Assembly: GCA_963693315.1 (NCBI GenBank)
Contig: OY856188.1
Location: forward strand, 147,419,724 to 147,483,723
Origin: Diogma glabrata
Lineage: Eukaryota > Arthropoda > Insecta > Diptera > Cylindrotomidae
Reading direction: 5' to 3'
DNA length: 64,000 bases
Shown one piece after another: positions 22,690 through 35,045 of the stretch. Made by a program: the position numbers and the translations under genes. The number at the start of each line of letters is the position of its first letter. Position 1 is the stretch's first letter. The notes below the pieces were generated by a model. The model made no database searches and was not told where the DNA came from. It saw only the letters and a list, made by a program, of their open reading frames with translations.

Positions 22690-22781
22690 CTGCATTCTAT
22701 AAAAGATAGTTATCATTTATATATTTTAGTTTTTATCATAAAGTTAGCGTAATTATAAAAGTCAGGTCAAACGTACATTAC

Positions 22782-23088
22782 CGAATTGGCTGTAGAATTC
22801 GGAACAGACGCGTTTGAAATGGAGGATTCAACTGGTGTAAACTCTGATGTTAGAGAATCCAAAGTGCTATTATTTTTACAGATTTGGTTCTTGAGATTGT
22901 TCTTATTACCTTGGGTAGATTTTATATAGCAGTTTTTGTTTATCACCCATTTAAGATTTGTTTCTTTGCTTAAACTTAATTTATCATTATTCTTTCGAAA
23001 ATTTGTTTCGAAATTTCTTCTGACAAAAATAAGATTTTCTAAAATTGTAGCAGATATAATTAACATTACCGAAAATAATAAAATTACC
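22782..23088 (-). CDS. NRF-6-like gene, exon 3 seen (first transmembrane helix)
   Basis: The acceptor is TGTATTCTTTTAG and the donor GTAATGTAC begins at 22781. The first base completes a Met codon from exon 2. The exon encodes VILLFSVMLIISATILENLI, the helix that follows the NRF domain in this family (usually ending in T..D; here T..EN). It continues with a long basic, Asn/Lys-rich loop carrying several potential phosphorylation-type Ser/Thr runs. It ends in phase 0 at ANS. Confidence 0.88.
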
Positions 23089-23232
23089 CTAAAAGAATAC
23101 ACATTTCAAATTTTATATGTGGATATAATTGTTGGTGTCAGAGGATCTACTTGGTTAAATTGATAAAAAATTACACAAAACAAATATTAATTTGAGTAAA
23201 TTCATCATAATATCCCCTCTGACTGCACTACT

Positions 23233-23340
23233 GCAGCCAAATTCTGTAATTGTGAAGCGGTGAAGTGATAAGTTTTTTAATGAAAAGAAACGAAGAAATT
23301 TTTATCACTTCACCGCTTCACAGTTACAGAATTTGGCTGC
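23233..23340. repeat. Near-perfect 39-bp inverted repeat with a 30-nt loop
   Basis: GCAGCCAAATTCTGTAATTG (23233) pairs with CAGTTACAGAATTTGGCTGC (ending 23340), and GAAGCGGTGAAGTGATAA with TTATCACTTCACCGCTTC; I see a single mismatch. It lies in the intron between exons 2 and 3, 30 bp from the exon 2 donor. It may be a small MITE or a miRNA-like foldback. Confidence 0.85.
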
Positions 23341-23370
23341 TGGAAGATAAATCAAAACAAATTTACTTAC

Positions 23371-23552
23371 ATTATAACATAGAAATTGACTTCTTGATAA
23401 AATTTATATTTGCCGGATAAAATTGAGACATCAATCAGCTCAGCATATTTCATAATAGATAAAGGATTCGTTGGATTGTATGATAAAACTTGGATCAGAT
23501 CATTATAGCTACAAGCTGACGGCAGACACATTGTTTGCTGAATAGTGATTTC
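23371..23552 (-). CDS. NRF-6-like gene, exon 2 seen (end of NRF domain)
   Basis: The acceptor is TTTTTTTGCAG and the donor GTAAGTAAAT begins at 23370. It opens in phase 0 with EITIQQTMCLPSACSYNDLI, the conserved C(V/L)PSSCS..D(L/I) motif that closes the NRF domain; the two Cys form part of its disulfide set. It continues QVLSYNP and a polar tail ending in NFYVI, then two bases of Met. The upstream exon is about 37 kb away at 60794-60999 and ends in the matching phase 0. Confidence 0.92.
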
Positions 23553-23599
23553 CTGCAAAAAAATAATTAATGACAATTTTCTCGTTTTATTTTAGCTTC

Positions 23600-24420
23600 T
23601 TATGAATTTGCTACGTAGCATCCTCTGTCGGTTTCTTGGATGGTAGATAACCGACAAAAATATTACAAAAAAAATATTTGGTCTTAGGTGTTTGAGGTGC
23701 TAGTGGCCGAAAAATCTCCCTAAAATGTTTTAAATGGATGGCTGCAGCACATTTGCCGCTAGGTAACAGTCGTGGGTCGTGGGGTGCCATCAATTTTAGG
23801 AAGTTTGCTAGTGCTGCATAAAGTTATATAAATAAAGGTTTAAAAGAAAAAAAAGTGAAGGTTAAACCATCTTAAAAAGTAATTCGACTCCATTATCGCA
23901 TTATACGGACTTTATATAGAGGTTGATAACACGCATAGCACACCTCACTTACCTCATTGCTTTAGCATATGCCGATCATCGATGTTGTGATCACTTTACG
24001 TCACATTCCTCCCACTAATTCGACTTTTGCATGCAGATCATTCCCGCCTTCTGTGGAGCTATGTCATCGCTCAACCACTGTTATTTAGTTAGACATTATA
24101 CCAAACTTAACAGAAAATAACATTACCAAGTTCAAGAGAATCAAACATCAGGAATAAAATTTTATACGAAATCGAACCTATATTATAGGTAATTCATATC
24201 GACGCCTGCCTATCTATGCAAAATAACGATTATACTTTTATACTATACGATATAATTTTTATTTTACATAGTTCACAACTTAAACTACATAACCCTACAC
24301 TATAGAACCAGTTCCTGATCTACTATTAATTCTACTAATATATGTATAATACTAATTTATGTATAAATCATTGCTGGCGCCCGAATGAATCCCGAAAGGC
24401 CATTCCGAAATATAAAGGTT
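23600..24420. other. No recognised gene
   Basis: A GC-richer patch at 23600-23810 has a 60-codon minus-strand frame I cannot assign. The rest is AT-rich and featureless to my eye. Confidence 0.4.
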
Positions 24421-24424
24421 GGCT

Positions 24425-26460
24425 CAGACTAGGTGCAAGATGTAACCGACATACCTTAACCTTCCCAAGAAATGATATTTTTACCCGGATATGACCAATA
24501 ACTTTTTGTGACTCACCACTAGCATTTTTAACACAATGTTTTTAACACAGATTTGAGATGATGTACAGTAAAGTTATGATGTTTGACAAATTCTTCACAA
24601 CCGGTCCCTAGTACCGAAATACTGGCTCCGCTATCGAGAAGTCCTTTAAAGAGAATGCCATTTAATAACAAATTTGCATAAGGTCTATTATCACCTGAAA
24701 TATATGAACTAACTGGGTCTGACACTGATTGTTTAATGAGTTTTCTTAAGTTAAAATATCTTAGCGCTCTATCTATCCTGGAACAGGGTTTGCTTGAGGT
24801 TTGGGTGCTTTGGAATACAAAACTTTTGCAACAGACCTCTATTTGTGGCGCGATTGTTCTCTCCTTAGGATCGACGAAAATTTGGGATCCGTATTGGATG
24901 CTACTTCTTCGGTTTTCTTCCTGGGTGTTGATGTCTGAAGTAATTGGGAGTTCAGAACCCCAGAGCTTCTGAAATCCCGTCGGTAGTTTCCCTAATGGTT
25001 ATTGCAATTCACACATTGGGGTCTTAAGACATTATGAGCGCCGCATCCAAAACAAAATCGGTGGTTTAGTGCATTTGAACAATTTTTATAGTGATGCACA
25101 ATTCCAACAACCGATTGAATTCTTGGTCACAGTTCCATCAGTATTATTGATTCGTCGTGGCGAATGTGTATTCCCACCATAAAATGCACACACCAAATCA
25201 GAATTATTAGGCAACTCCAAAGTACCGGCATTGTTGAAGTAGTCAACTCTTTCATTACTGACGTGTTCTATCTCATTAATTTGTCGTTTACCTTGGAAAG
25301 CAATTTCCGGTACCCAACCAATTTTATCCATGCTATTGAAGCAATACATTTATTTACAAAGGTAGAAATATCCTGAAATACGTCTCCAGCTAGATTTGCT
25401 TGTAACTCACCTCTCATATTACGAATAAGCAAATGTATTAGTTCTTGCCCCATTAGAGACAGTGTCATGCCACGAGTTTTGTGATAAAAAGACTTGACGA
25501 ATATCTTCATCAGTTCTCCTAATACGAAAACGTAAAATCATAGCTTTACGAATGTCTTTCCAAGCAACTTGACCAAAAGTCTCCCTATACTCCCAAAACC
25601 ATTCAAATGCTTTGCCTTTCAGAAGTACACTGAAATTCGCAGCCAATCGCTCATTGCTCATTCCATTTGAGCTAGCCATGTTCTCCACTCGGTAAAAGAA
25701 ACGTTCTACGAGAATCTTATCTTGCCCATTACCCCAAAAAAATAACTTCCAGTTGTAAATCTTTAAGCACTCCTTCGAGGGACGGCCTAAAAACTGTTTT
25801 GTTGTATTAGTACAAGGATAGTATCCAAGATTAGATTCAATTTGTCTGGATGGCTTGATGTTTGAAGTGTCTTTAACACACCCGTTATCGCAACTTAATT
25901 TTTGTAATAATTTGTCTAAGATTATACTAACTGTTGTGCCGGAAGATAGATCTTGATCAACAGGTGAACTATTAACAGAATTTCCGGATATCACCATTGT
26001 TTAATACAGTGGAGTGATCCTCGTAGCTCGTTTGATATTTCTACGGCCTGAACTCCCGCAAAGGCTTCTCTAATTGATGTTTCTAAATCGGGACTAAAAG
26101 TTTGTTGAGATTGTATCTCCTTAAAGCATTTCATCAAAGTTTTACAAATTCCCAATAACTTGTCCGTTTTTGCAGTAACCGATTTTGAATTCTGGATTCT
26201 TTTCAAACGACCCATTATATGCCATAATAGAGTAATAACCTGATTCATATTGCCAGTACTATTACAATTATTTCCTTCAAAATTTTCTTCGCGCTTTGGG
26301 GAACCGTACAGCAGTTGGGTGTGCTAGCATTGGAGACTCAAGTGCTCCAGATAATTCTTTATCCCATAATTCTTGTAAGGCATTCAACTTAGTTATTATG
26401 GGTCAAATGATATCTATTACCCGACTTTCAATTGCGATTTCATCAGTGTCCATGTATTGA
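24425..26460 (-). pseudogene. Ty3/gypsy-like gag-protease remnant
   Basis: Minus-strand frames in gag-pro order. About 26270-26460 and 25991-26248 give a helical N-terminal region. The 25419-25997 frame is a Gag capsid-like domain (IYNWKLFFWGNG, VERFFYRVENMA, LLKGKAFEWFWEYRE, WKDIRKAMILRFR). The 25086-25349 frame ends in a zinc-knuckle remnant (GCWNCASL, then FKCTKPP). The 24528-24725 frame has LLDSGASISVLG, an aspartic protease active site (D-S-G). Shifted frames down to about 24430 give a PSLSQPLYFGMAF-like protease C-terminus. There are many frameshifts and stops. Reverse transcriptase, integrase and LTRs were not found, so this is a truncated fossil. Confidence 0.75.
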
Positions 26461-27108
26461 ACATTCATGTTTATCAATTTAATTGTAAAAATAAAATATA
26501 TGAAAATTATGAAATAAATAAATAACGAAATAAATAAATAAATATGATTGGATTAATAAGTTCTATAGCAATAACAAATATAAATAGGAAAAAAATAGGA
26601 TTTATCTAAATACTCAACGCGAAAAAAAAACGATAATAAATTTTTGATATGCAGTTGCGGCAATGCAACTTCACAGAATGGTACTTAACATACTACTAAA
26701 GCAATAAGTTAGCCTATCATGACGTGTTATCATTAAACTTAGGTATAGCATTTCTAAGAATGAATTCAATAGATGATTATAAATCATCAACGCTACCGTG
26801 GATATCAAACTATAATTTGCTATTTAATTGAAACAGAATGTTGGTTCCACGAAGCATTGTAAATCAAAAACCAAAATAGGCGAATATACAATCCTCTTGA
26901 CCAACGAAAACAATATTCTATTAATCCTAATAATATACGTATTAATTTAAAACGACAAGATTGTTTCAGTGGCGTAGCGACATACGGGTTTATTCGGGTT
27001 TAACCCCCCCCCCCCCCCCCCCATTGAAGATCTAAAATTTCTGTCTTCTAGAAGAATTGCTCTAATATTCTAATATTAAGATTCTTTCCCTGGCATCTTA
27101 CGAATGAA
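26461..27108. other. AT-rich non-coding, with a 19-bp poly-C tract
   Basis: No gene is visible. A pure C19 run lies at 27004-27022, just after CAGTGGCGTAGCGACATACG (26969), a start typical of interspersed repeats. It precedes the LINE fragment at 27109. Confidence 0.6.
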
Positions 27109-27790
27109 TTGAACAGTTGCTTTCTTTTCGTTCCACAGAACCCCACCCTCCACTATGTTGTCATAGTGATAGCACACATACTCACTAGCACACATACTCA
27201 AAAAGTTGACTACCAGCTGCATGCCACGATGCGTACTATAAGTAGTACTATCAGATCCACCCCTTTACCTTGGCCCTGTGTTAAGCAATATCGCTCCACC
27301 TGCACTCAGACGGTCGCATGCTCTCATGCGTGAACATGAAAAGGTAACCAACAACATCACGTTACCCTTGCACGAAGATTACGGTGACCACACTCGTTGT
27401 CGATTGAAGTCAAGAAAGCCTCCACATAAAACTGCCAGCAACCTGCTGGCAACTAATTTTAATATCTTGGATGCCTGGGACACCTCCTGGCATCATCAAT
27501 ACAACTGGCCTTTCTATTACTACGAGACTTCTACCCAACCTGGTTTCGATCTGCCACGTCATACCTGGACTACACTAAACCGAATAAGAACGAATCATGG
27601 ACGTTGTGCTGATTCTTTCTACAAGTGGGGCATTTCAGAGTCCCCTGAGTGTGACTGCGGCGCTCCACAACAAACCATAAAACACATTGCAACTGTGTGT
27701 CGACGGTACAATGGCGACATCTCAGACATCCAATTGGCAACTCCCGATGTAGTAGCATGGATAGACTCGCTCGATGTAAACATCTAATAT
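27109..27790 (+). pseudogene. LINE C-terminal fragment (RTE/R1-type)
   Basis: The 27278-27787 frame (169 codons) ends with a non-LTR retrotransposon C-terminus: DLPRHTWTTLNRIRTNHGRC, then SFYKWGISESPECDCGAPQQ, IKHIATVC and VVAWIDSLDV. The CxCG...H....C arrangement is the Zn-binding motif after the reverse transcriptase in such elements. Upstream, 27109-27333 overlaps in another frame. It is 5'-truncated; no catalytic palm is present. It differs from L1-type copies in this window. Confidence 0.75.
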
Positions 27791-28724
27791 TCAAATGTAC
27801 TGCCCAATGTTCAAATATTTTACTTTTTACTTTTTTACTAAAAGACGCACAATCAAATTGAATGTAAGTTCATTTAATGTGTATCCATGTTTTGTTTTAG
27901 GTAGATTTCATAGAAGAGACTACCTATTTTAAGTTTAATTTTTAATGCGTCACAAAAAAACCATACGCTAAATAAAAAAAAAATAGTGATACAATAATTT
28001 GGAAAAAATAACAAATATTATGTCAAAGGTAACTTGTTCCACATATTTTTATTTCAAAATTTATGCAAATTTATAATTTTAATTTAGAATAAACATTTTT
28101 TTTTAAATATTTTACTTGCGGCGAATAAAAAATAGTATATGATGCACGGACATAATCTATTTTGGACTTAATGTGGATGCAACTCCACATACGTCCAAAA
28201 TCCTTATCTTTACGTCCTAGCATAATAATATACTATTCTGGCATCTTTTATTTATGCCCACTGGTCTACTATTTTGTCTACTATTCTTTCTTTATGAGTA
28301 CATCTGTAGCACTATTCCTGTACATCGTGAAATAGGAATTGAGAAATAAATTACAGCAATTTTTTCATAACTAGTATTCCGTGCCGGAAATAACAAATAA
28401 CAATTTCGTAGATCGGACAATAGATAAGATCGGACAAAACAAAGTGTCCTGGAAGTTGTTCTAAATACAAAACAAAATTAATTGTGTTAGAATAGTTAAA
28501 ATGATATCTAACGCCTTGATATTTTAAGGAATTTTATTAATCAGGAAAATCATTTTTCATCCCTTTCTAGACACAGGTTTGAGGCGAATCAATAGGTAAA
28601 GTGTCAAGTGGTTTTAAAGTTAATAAAAAATTATTCGAAATTTGCTTTTTTAAAGTTAATTAAAAATTATTCGAAATTTGTTTTATGAAAGTTAATTAAA
28701 ATTATTCGATATTTTTGTTTTATA
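27791..28724. repeat. Repeat-derived non-coding sequence
   Basis: The piece 27893-27925 is an AGGTAGATTTCAT...CTACCT hairpin like the tips of the foldback family at 46-55 kb. The piece 27975-28245 is a copy of the repeat at 3950-4275, ending in a palindromic part (ATAATCTATTTTGGAC and CGTCCAAAATCC). Nothing else is seen. Confidence 0.55.
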
Positions 28725-28949
28725 TTGCACCAACTCTCACCAAAATATTTTATAAATCCTATAAATCTGGTATTTTTCCATCCTGCTGGAAGTTGGTCAA
28801 TGTCCAGCCTGTCCCAAAAAAAAGGAACGAAATGTGATATTTCAAATTACAGACCAATAGCCTTACTCCCAGTCCTGTCTAAAATATACGAGCACTATAT
28901 TAATTCACACATATCCAAATTTTTGGAGGACAACCATTTGATATCATAA
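28725..28949 (+). pseudogene. LINE copy L3, reverse transcriptase 5' part (split by insertion)
   Basis: Encodes ILKIFYKSYKSGIFP-like sequence in shifted frames, then KGTKCDISNYRPIALLPVLS and YINSHISKFLEDNHLIS. This matches L1 residues before the QYGFRN motif (7500-7720). The frame is cut at 28949 by a 6.56-kb insertion and resumes at 35512 with CCAATACGGTTTTAGAAACA. Confidence 0.85.
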
Positions 28950-29058
28950 CCGCTGTTGTGACCTGGAGGAGCTTGATGTTGAAATTACACTTTATTATTA
29001 CACACAAAAAACGTACACATGATTTTATTTTATTAGTTTAATAACTGATTTAATTTTT

Positions 29059-32000
29059 AGGGTTCCGTTTTTTATACGGAACACTATTGGTGAGAGTAAA
29101 TCGTGTTTTTTACATTATATCGATTATCTCGTAAACTATAAATGCCATGGACTTGAAATTTGGCATACGTATAAAACTAACCTGTCCACATGAAATGACG
29201 GATACAAATAAAACTAAAGAGGTTTTTGTTTGGTTTACAGGGCTGAGATGTGAGACCTTTGAGAAAATACATTTTTTTATAGATTCAAGTAGGGTATCAT
29301 ATGAAAGGGCTTTATTTCAGTATTCCATAAAAATTTATTTTGGAATTTTACACCTCACCCTTTTTTGTATAATTTTGAATAATGACGTTTTTTTCACGTT
29401 TTCTTACCTCGATTAGCTCCGAACCTATCTGATCGAAAGTTTTCAAATGTACTTGGAATGATAGAAAAATTAGTACGTTTTTAATAAACAATATAAAAAA
29501 GTGTCATATTTCCATACTTAGATTTATTAAGGGGGTGGAAATGAGGAGGGGTAAAAACACTATTTAAAATGTGGTCAAGTGGGGTGTCATTTGAAAGAGC
29601 ACTTAATTTAAAAAACAAATCTATTTTTTTAGAATTTTGCGATGCCCAGGTTTTGAGTTATAGTAAAAAAAGTGCGAATTTGGACCGTTCCCCCCCCCCC
29701 CTACGTTTCGACACTGATTGACAGAAAAATTTGTAAAAATTCACAGAGTTAGGAAACTTGCTAAATTTTGTACGAAAACTATAGCGAAGTCTCCAATAAT
29801 TATATTTCTGTGTGTTTAGAGGACCGGGGTAGAGGGGGTAAAAAAAAACTTTTTTTGACCCAAGCGAGTGGGGTGTCATTTGAAAGAGCACCTAATTTGG
29901 AATTCGCTGCAATTTTTTTTAGAATTTTGCGGTGGCCAGTTTTTGAGTTCTTGTCGAAAAAGTGCAAAGCCCAGACCGTTCCCCCCCCATGCGTTCCGAC
30001 ACTGATTGACAGAAAAATTTGTAAAAATTCACAGAGTTAGGAAATTTGCTAAATTTTGTACGAAAACTATAGCGAAGTCTCCAATAATTATATTTCTGTG
30101 TGTTTAGAGGACCGGGGTAGAGGGGGTAAAAAAAAACTTTTTTTTACCCAAGCGAGTGGGGTGTCATTTGAAAGAGCACCTAATTTGGAATTCGTTGCAG
30201 TTTTTTTAGAATTTTGCGGTGCCCAGTTTTTGAGATATTATCGAAAAAGTGCAAAGTCTTGACCGGTCCCCCCCCCGTGCGTTTCGACACTGATTGACAG
30301 AAAAATTTGTAAAAATTCACAGAGTTAGAAAATTTGCTAAATTTTGTACGAAAACTATAGCGAAGTCTCCGATGATATATTTCTGTGTGTTTAGAGGACC
30401 GGGGTAGAGGGGGTAAAAAAAAACTTTTTTTTACCCAAGCGAGTGGGGTGTCATTTGAAAGAGCACCTAATTTGGAATTCGTTGCAGTTTTTTTTAGAAT
30501 TTTGCGGTGCCCAGTTTTTGAGATATTATCGAAAAAGTGCAAAGTCTTGACCGTTCCCCCCCCCCATGCGTTTCGACACTGATTGACAGAAAAATTTGTA
30601 AAAATTCACAGAGTTAGGAAATTTTCTAAATTTTGTACGAAAACTATAGCGAAGTCTCCAATAATTATATTTCTGTGTGTTTAGAGGACCGGGGTAGAGG
30701 GGGTAAAAAAAAACTTTTTTTTACCCAAGCGAGTGGGATGTCATTTGAAAGAACACCTAATTTAAAATTTGTTGCAGTTTTTTTTAGAATTTTGCGGTGC
30801 CCAGTTTTTGAGATATTATCGAAAAAGTGCAAAGTCCAGACCGTCCCCCCCCCCATGCATTTCGACACTGATTGACAGAAAAATTTGTAAAAATTCACAG
30901 AGTTAGAAAATTTGCTAAATTTTGTACGAAAACTATAGCGAAGTCTCCGATAATTATATTTCTGTGTGTTTAGAGGACCGGGGTAGAGGGGGTAAAAAAA
31001 AACTTTTTTTTACCCAAGCGAGTGGGGTGTCATTTGAAAGAACACCTAATTTGGAATTCGTTGCAGTTTTTTTTAGAATTTTGCGGTGCCCAGTTTTTGA
31101 GATATTATCGAAAAAGTGCAAAGTCTTGACCGTTCCCCCCCCATGCGTTTCGACACTGATTGACAGAAAAATTTGTAAAAATTCACAGAGTTAGGAAATT
31201 TGGTAAATTTTGTACGAAAACTATAGCGAAGTCTCCAATAATTATATTTCTGTGTGTTTAGAGGACCGGGGTAGAGGGGGTAAAAAAAACTTTTTTTTAC
31301 CCAAGCGAGTGGGATGTCATTTGAAAGAGCACCTAATTTAAAATTCGTTGCAGTTTTTTTTAGAATTTTGCGGTGCCCAGTTTTTGAGATATTATCGAAA
31401 AAGTGCAAAGTCCAGACCGTCCCCCCCCCATGCATTTCGACACTGATTGACAGAAAAATTTGTAAAAATTCACAGAGTTAGAAAATTTGCTAAATTTTGT
31501 ACGAAAACTATAGCGAAGTCTCCGATAATTATATTTCTGTGTGTTTAGAGGACCGGGGTAGAGGGGGTAAAAAAAAACTTTTTTTTACCCAAGCGAGTGG
31601 GGTGTCATTTGAAAGAGCACCTAATTTAAAATTCGTTGCAGTTTTTTTAGAATTTTGCGGTGCCCAGTTTTTGAGATATTATCGAAAAAGTGCAAAGTCT
31701 TGACCGTTCCCCCCCCCCCCCATGCGTTTCGACACTGATTGACAGAAAAATTTGTAAAAATTCACAGAGTTAGAAAATTTGCTAAATTTTGTACGAAAAC
31801 TATAGCGAAGTCTCCGATAATTATATTTCTGTATGTTTAGAGGACCGGGGTAGAGGGGGTAAAAAAAAACTTTTTTTTACCCAAGCGAGTGGGGTGTCAT
31901 TTGAAAGAGCACCTAATTTGGAATTCGTTGCAGTTTTTTTTAGAATTTTGCGGTGCCCAGTTTTTGAGATATTATCGAAAAAGTGCAAAGTCTTGACCGT

Positions 32001-35000
32001 TCCCCCCCCATGCGTTTCGACACTGATTGACAGAAAAATTTGTAAAAATTCACAGAGTTAGAAAATTTGCTAAATTTTGTACGAAAACTATAGCGAAGTC
32101 TCCGATAATTATATTTCTGTGTGTTTAGAGGACCGGGGTAGAGGGAGTAAAAAAAAACTTTTTTTACCCAAGCGAGTGGGGTGTCATTTAAAAGAGCACC
32201 TAATTTGGAATTCGTTGCAGTTTTTTTTAGAATTTTGCGGTGCCCAGTTTTTGAGATATTATCGAAAAAGTGCAAAGTCTTTACCGTTCCCCCCCCCCCC
32301 CATGCGTTTCGACACTGATTGACAGAAAAATTTGTAAAAATTCACAGAGTTAGGAAATTTGCTAAATTTTGTACGAAAACTATAACGAAGTCTCCGATAA
32401 TTATATTTCTGTGTGTTTAGAGGACCGGGGTAGAGGGGGTAAAAAAAAACTTTTTTTTACCCAAGCGAGTGGGGTGTCATTTGAAAGAGCACCTAATTTG
32501 GAATTTGTTGCAGTTTTTTTTAGAATTTTGCGATGCCCAGTTTTTGAGATATTATCGAAAAAGTGCAAAGTCTTGACCGTTCCCCCCCCCATGCGTTTCG
32601 ACACTGATTGACAGAAAAATTTGTAAAAATTCACAGAGTTAGGAAATTTGCTAAATTTTGTACGAAAACTATAGCGAAGTCTCCAATAATTATATTTCTG
32701 TGTGTTTAGAGGACCGGGGTAGAGGGGGTAAAAAAAACTTTTTTTTACCCAAGCGAGTGGGATGTCATTTGAAAGAGCACCTAATTTAAAATTCGTTGCA
32801 GTTTTTTTTAGAATTTTGCGGTGCCCAGTTTTTGAGATATTATCGAAAAAGTGCAAAGTCCAGACCGTCCCCCCCCCATGCATTTCGACACTGATTGACA
32901 GAAAAATTTGTAAAAATTCACAGAGCTAGAAAATTTGCTAAATTTTGTACGAAAACTATAGCGAAGTCTCCGATAATTATATTTCTGTGTGTTTAGAGGA
33001 CCGGGGTAGAGGGGGTAAAAAAAAAACTTTTTTTTACCCAAGCGAGTGGGGTGTCATTTGAAAGAGCACCTAATTTGGAATTCGTTGGTTTTTTTTAGAA
33101 TTTTGCGGTGCCCAGTTTTTGAGATATTATCGAAAAAGTGCAAAGTCTTGACCGTTCCCCCCCCCCCATGCGTTTCGACACTGATTGACAGAAAAATTTG
33201 TAAAAATTCACAGAGTTAGAAAATTTGCTAAATTTTGTACGAAAACTATAGCGAAGTCTCCGATAATTATATTTCTGTGTGTTTAGAGGACCGGGGGTAG
33301 AGGGGGTAAAAAAAAACTTTTTTTTACCCAAGCGAGTGGGGTGTCATTTGAAAGAACACCTAATTTGGAATTCGTTGCAGTTTTTTTTAGAATTTTGCGG
33401 TGCCCAGTTTTTGAGATATTATCGAAAAAGTGCAAAGTCTTGACCGTTCCCCCCCCCATGCGTTTCGACACTGATTGACAGAAAAATTTGTAAAAATTCA
33501 CAGAGTTAGAAAATTTGCTAAATTTTGTACGAAAACTATAGCGAAGTCTCCGATAATTATATTTCTGTGTGTTTAGAGGACCGGGGTAGAGAAACTTTTT
33601 TTTACCCAAGCGAGTGGGATGTCATTTGAAAGAACACCTAATTTAAAATTCGTTGCAGTTTTTTTAGAATTTTGCGGTGCCCAGTTTTTGAGATATTATC
33701 GAAAAAGTGCAAAGTCCAGACCGTTCCCCCCCCCATGCATTTCGACACTGATTGACAGAAAAATTTGTAAAAATTCACAGAGTTAGAAAATTTTCTAAAT
33801 TTTGTACGAAAACTATAGCGAAGTCTCCGATAATTATATTTCTGTGTGTTTAGAGGACCGGGGTAGAGGGGGTAAAAAAACTTTTTTTTGACCCAAGCGA
33901 GTGGTGTGTCATTTGAAAGAACATCTAATTTAGAATTCGTTGCAATTTTTTTTAGAATTTTTCGGTGCCCAGTTTTTGAGTTATTATGAAAAAAGTGCAA
34001 AATTCACACCGTTCTCCCCATACGTTTCGACACTGGTAGACAGAAAAATTTGTAAAAATTCACAGAGTTAGGTAATTTGGTAAATTTTGTACAAAAACTA
34101 TAGCGAAGTCTCCAATAATTATATTTCTGTGTGTTTAGAAGACCGGGGTAGAGGGGGTAAAAAAAAACTTTTTTTTACCCAAGCGAGTGTCATTTGAAAG
34201 AACATCTAATTTAAAATCCGTTGCAATTTTTTTAGAATTTTGCGTTGCCCAGTTTTTGAGTTACTGTTGAAAAAGTGCAAAATTCAGACCGTCCCCCTCT
34301 CCATACGTTTCGACACTAAATGACAGAAAAAATTGGAAAATTTCACAGAGTTAGGAAATTTGGTAAGGTTTGTATACAGCACAGTTTTTGAGTTATGGAT
34401 AAGAAAGGGCTAAATTCAGATCGTGCCGCCGCCTACCTTGCGACGATGACTGACTGAAAAATTTGAAAATATTCACAGGAATATTGGTAAATTTTGAACG
34501 AAAATCATATCGAAGACTCAAATAATTATATCTCTGTGTGTTTATGGAATGGTTGTGGGGAGGAAAAAAAAACATTTTTGACCCAAATGAGTGGGGTGTC
34601 ATATGAAAGAGCACTTAATTTAAGAAATGTTACATTTTTTTTAGAATTTTGAAATGCAGTTTTTGTGTTATTAAAAAAAAAATATTTTTAGTATGTAGCC
34701 TTTCCACACCCCTAAATTTCAACACTCGATTGACCGAAAAAATAATCAAATTTAATCCATTTACAAGCTGGTGTAATTGAATCTTTTTTAAGTTACCAAA
34801 AACATCTATGGATAATATTTAACCTGAATTAACATTTTTTTTGCCATTTTTGATCAATGTAGATTTGATTGTAATTTACTATTGACATTTACAATTTAAC
34901 ATTTATTTTGTTATGTGTCTATGGTCTGAAAATATAAGGACATTACAACACAACTTTTTGTCAATAATTTTTGATATTGTGTTCTTTTACATTCACGGAA

Positions 35001-35045
35001 CCCTTGACGAGCGAATTTTATTCGCACTTGTCTGACTTTTTTAAA
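29059..35045 (+). mobile_element. AGGGTTCCG-type repeat element carrying a satellite array
   Basis: Starts AGGGTTCCGTTTTTTATACG with a small hairpin (GTTCCGT/ACGGAAC). It ends ACGGAACCCTTGACGAGCG, then AATTTTATTCGC (hairpin GCGAAT/ATTCGC), CACTTGTCTGACTTTTTT. Related copies at 19619-20450, about 14390-14660 and 59830-60595 share the same order and have only a few diverged units. No transposase or reverse transcriptase is encoded. Confidence 0.7.
29650..34340. repeat. ~288-bp satellite array, about 16 units
   Basis: The anchor TTTCGACACTGATTGACAGA recurs every 287-291 bp. Each unit holds GTACGAAAACTATAGCGAAG, TTATATTTCTGTGTGTTTAG, GGACCGGGGTAGAGGGGGTA, a 12-bp hairpin (GGGTAAAAAAAA/TTTTTTTTACCC), GTGTCATTTGAAAGAGCACC, TTTTGAGATATTATCG and a C7-C13 run. 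Two monomer classes are mixed: one with ATGCGTTTCG and GTCTTGACCG, the other with ATGCATTTCG and GTCCAGACCG (units ending near 30850, 31435, 32880 and 33740). The first and last units are more diverged. Confidence 0.95.

Noticed and set aside
23611..23793. 60-codon minus-strand frame in a GC-richer patch
   Set aside because: No recognisable motif, no splice-site support for joining the host gene, and it would interrupt the phase-0 junction of exons 1 and 2.
24375..24384. TGGCGCCCGA, resembling a retrotransposon primer site
   Set aside because: It is on the opposite strand to the gag-protease remnant and falls inside the protease C-terminal reading (LSQPLYFGMAF region), so it is probably coding sequence read backwards.
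29768..34000. Many 60-160-codon frames on both strands of the satellite
   Set aside because: The unit is about 288 bp, close to a multiple of three, so a frame open in one unit stays open in the next. Changes in poly-A and poly-C length break frames at random and no motif is seen.
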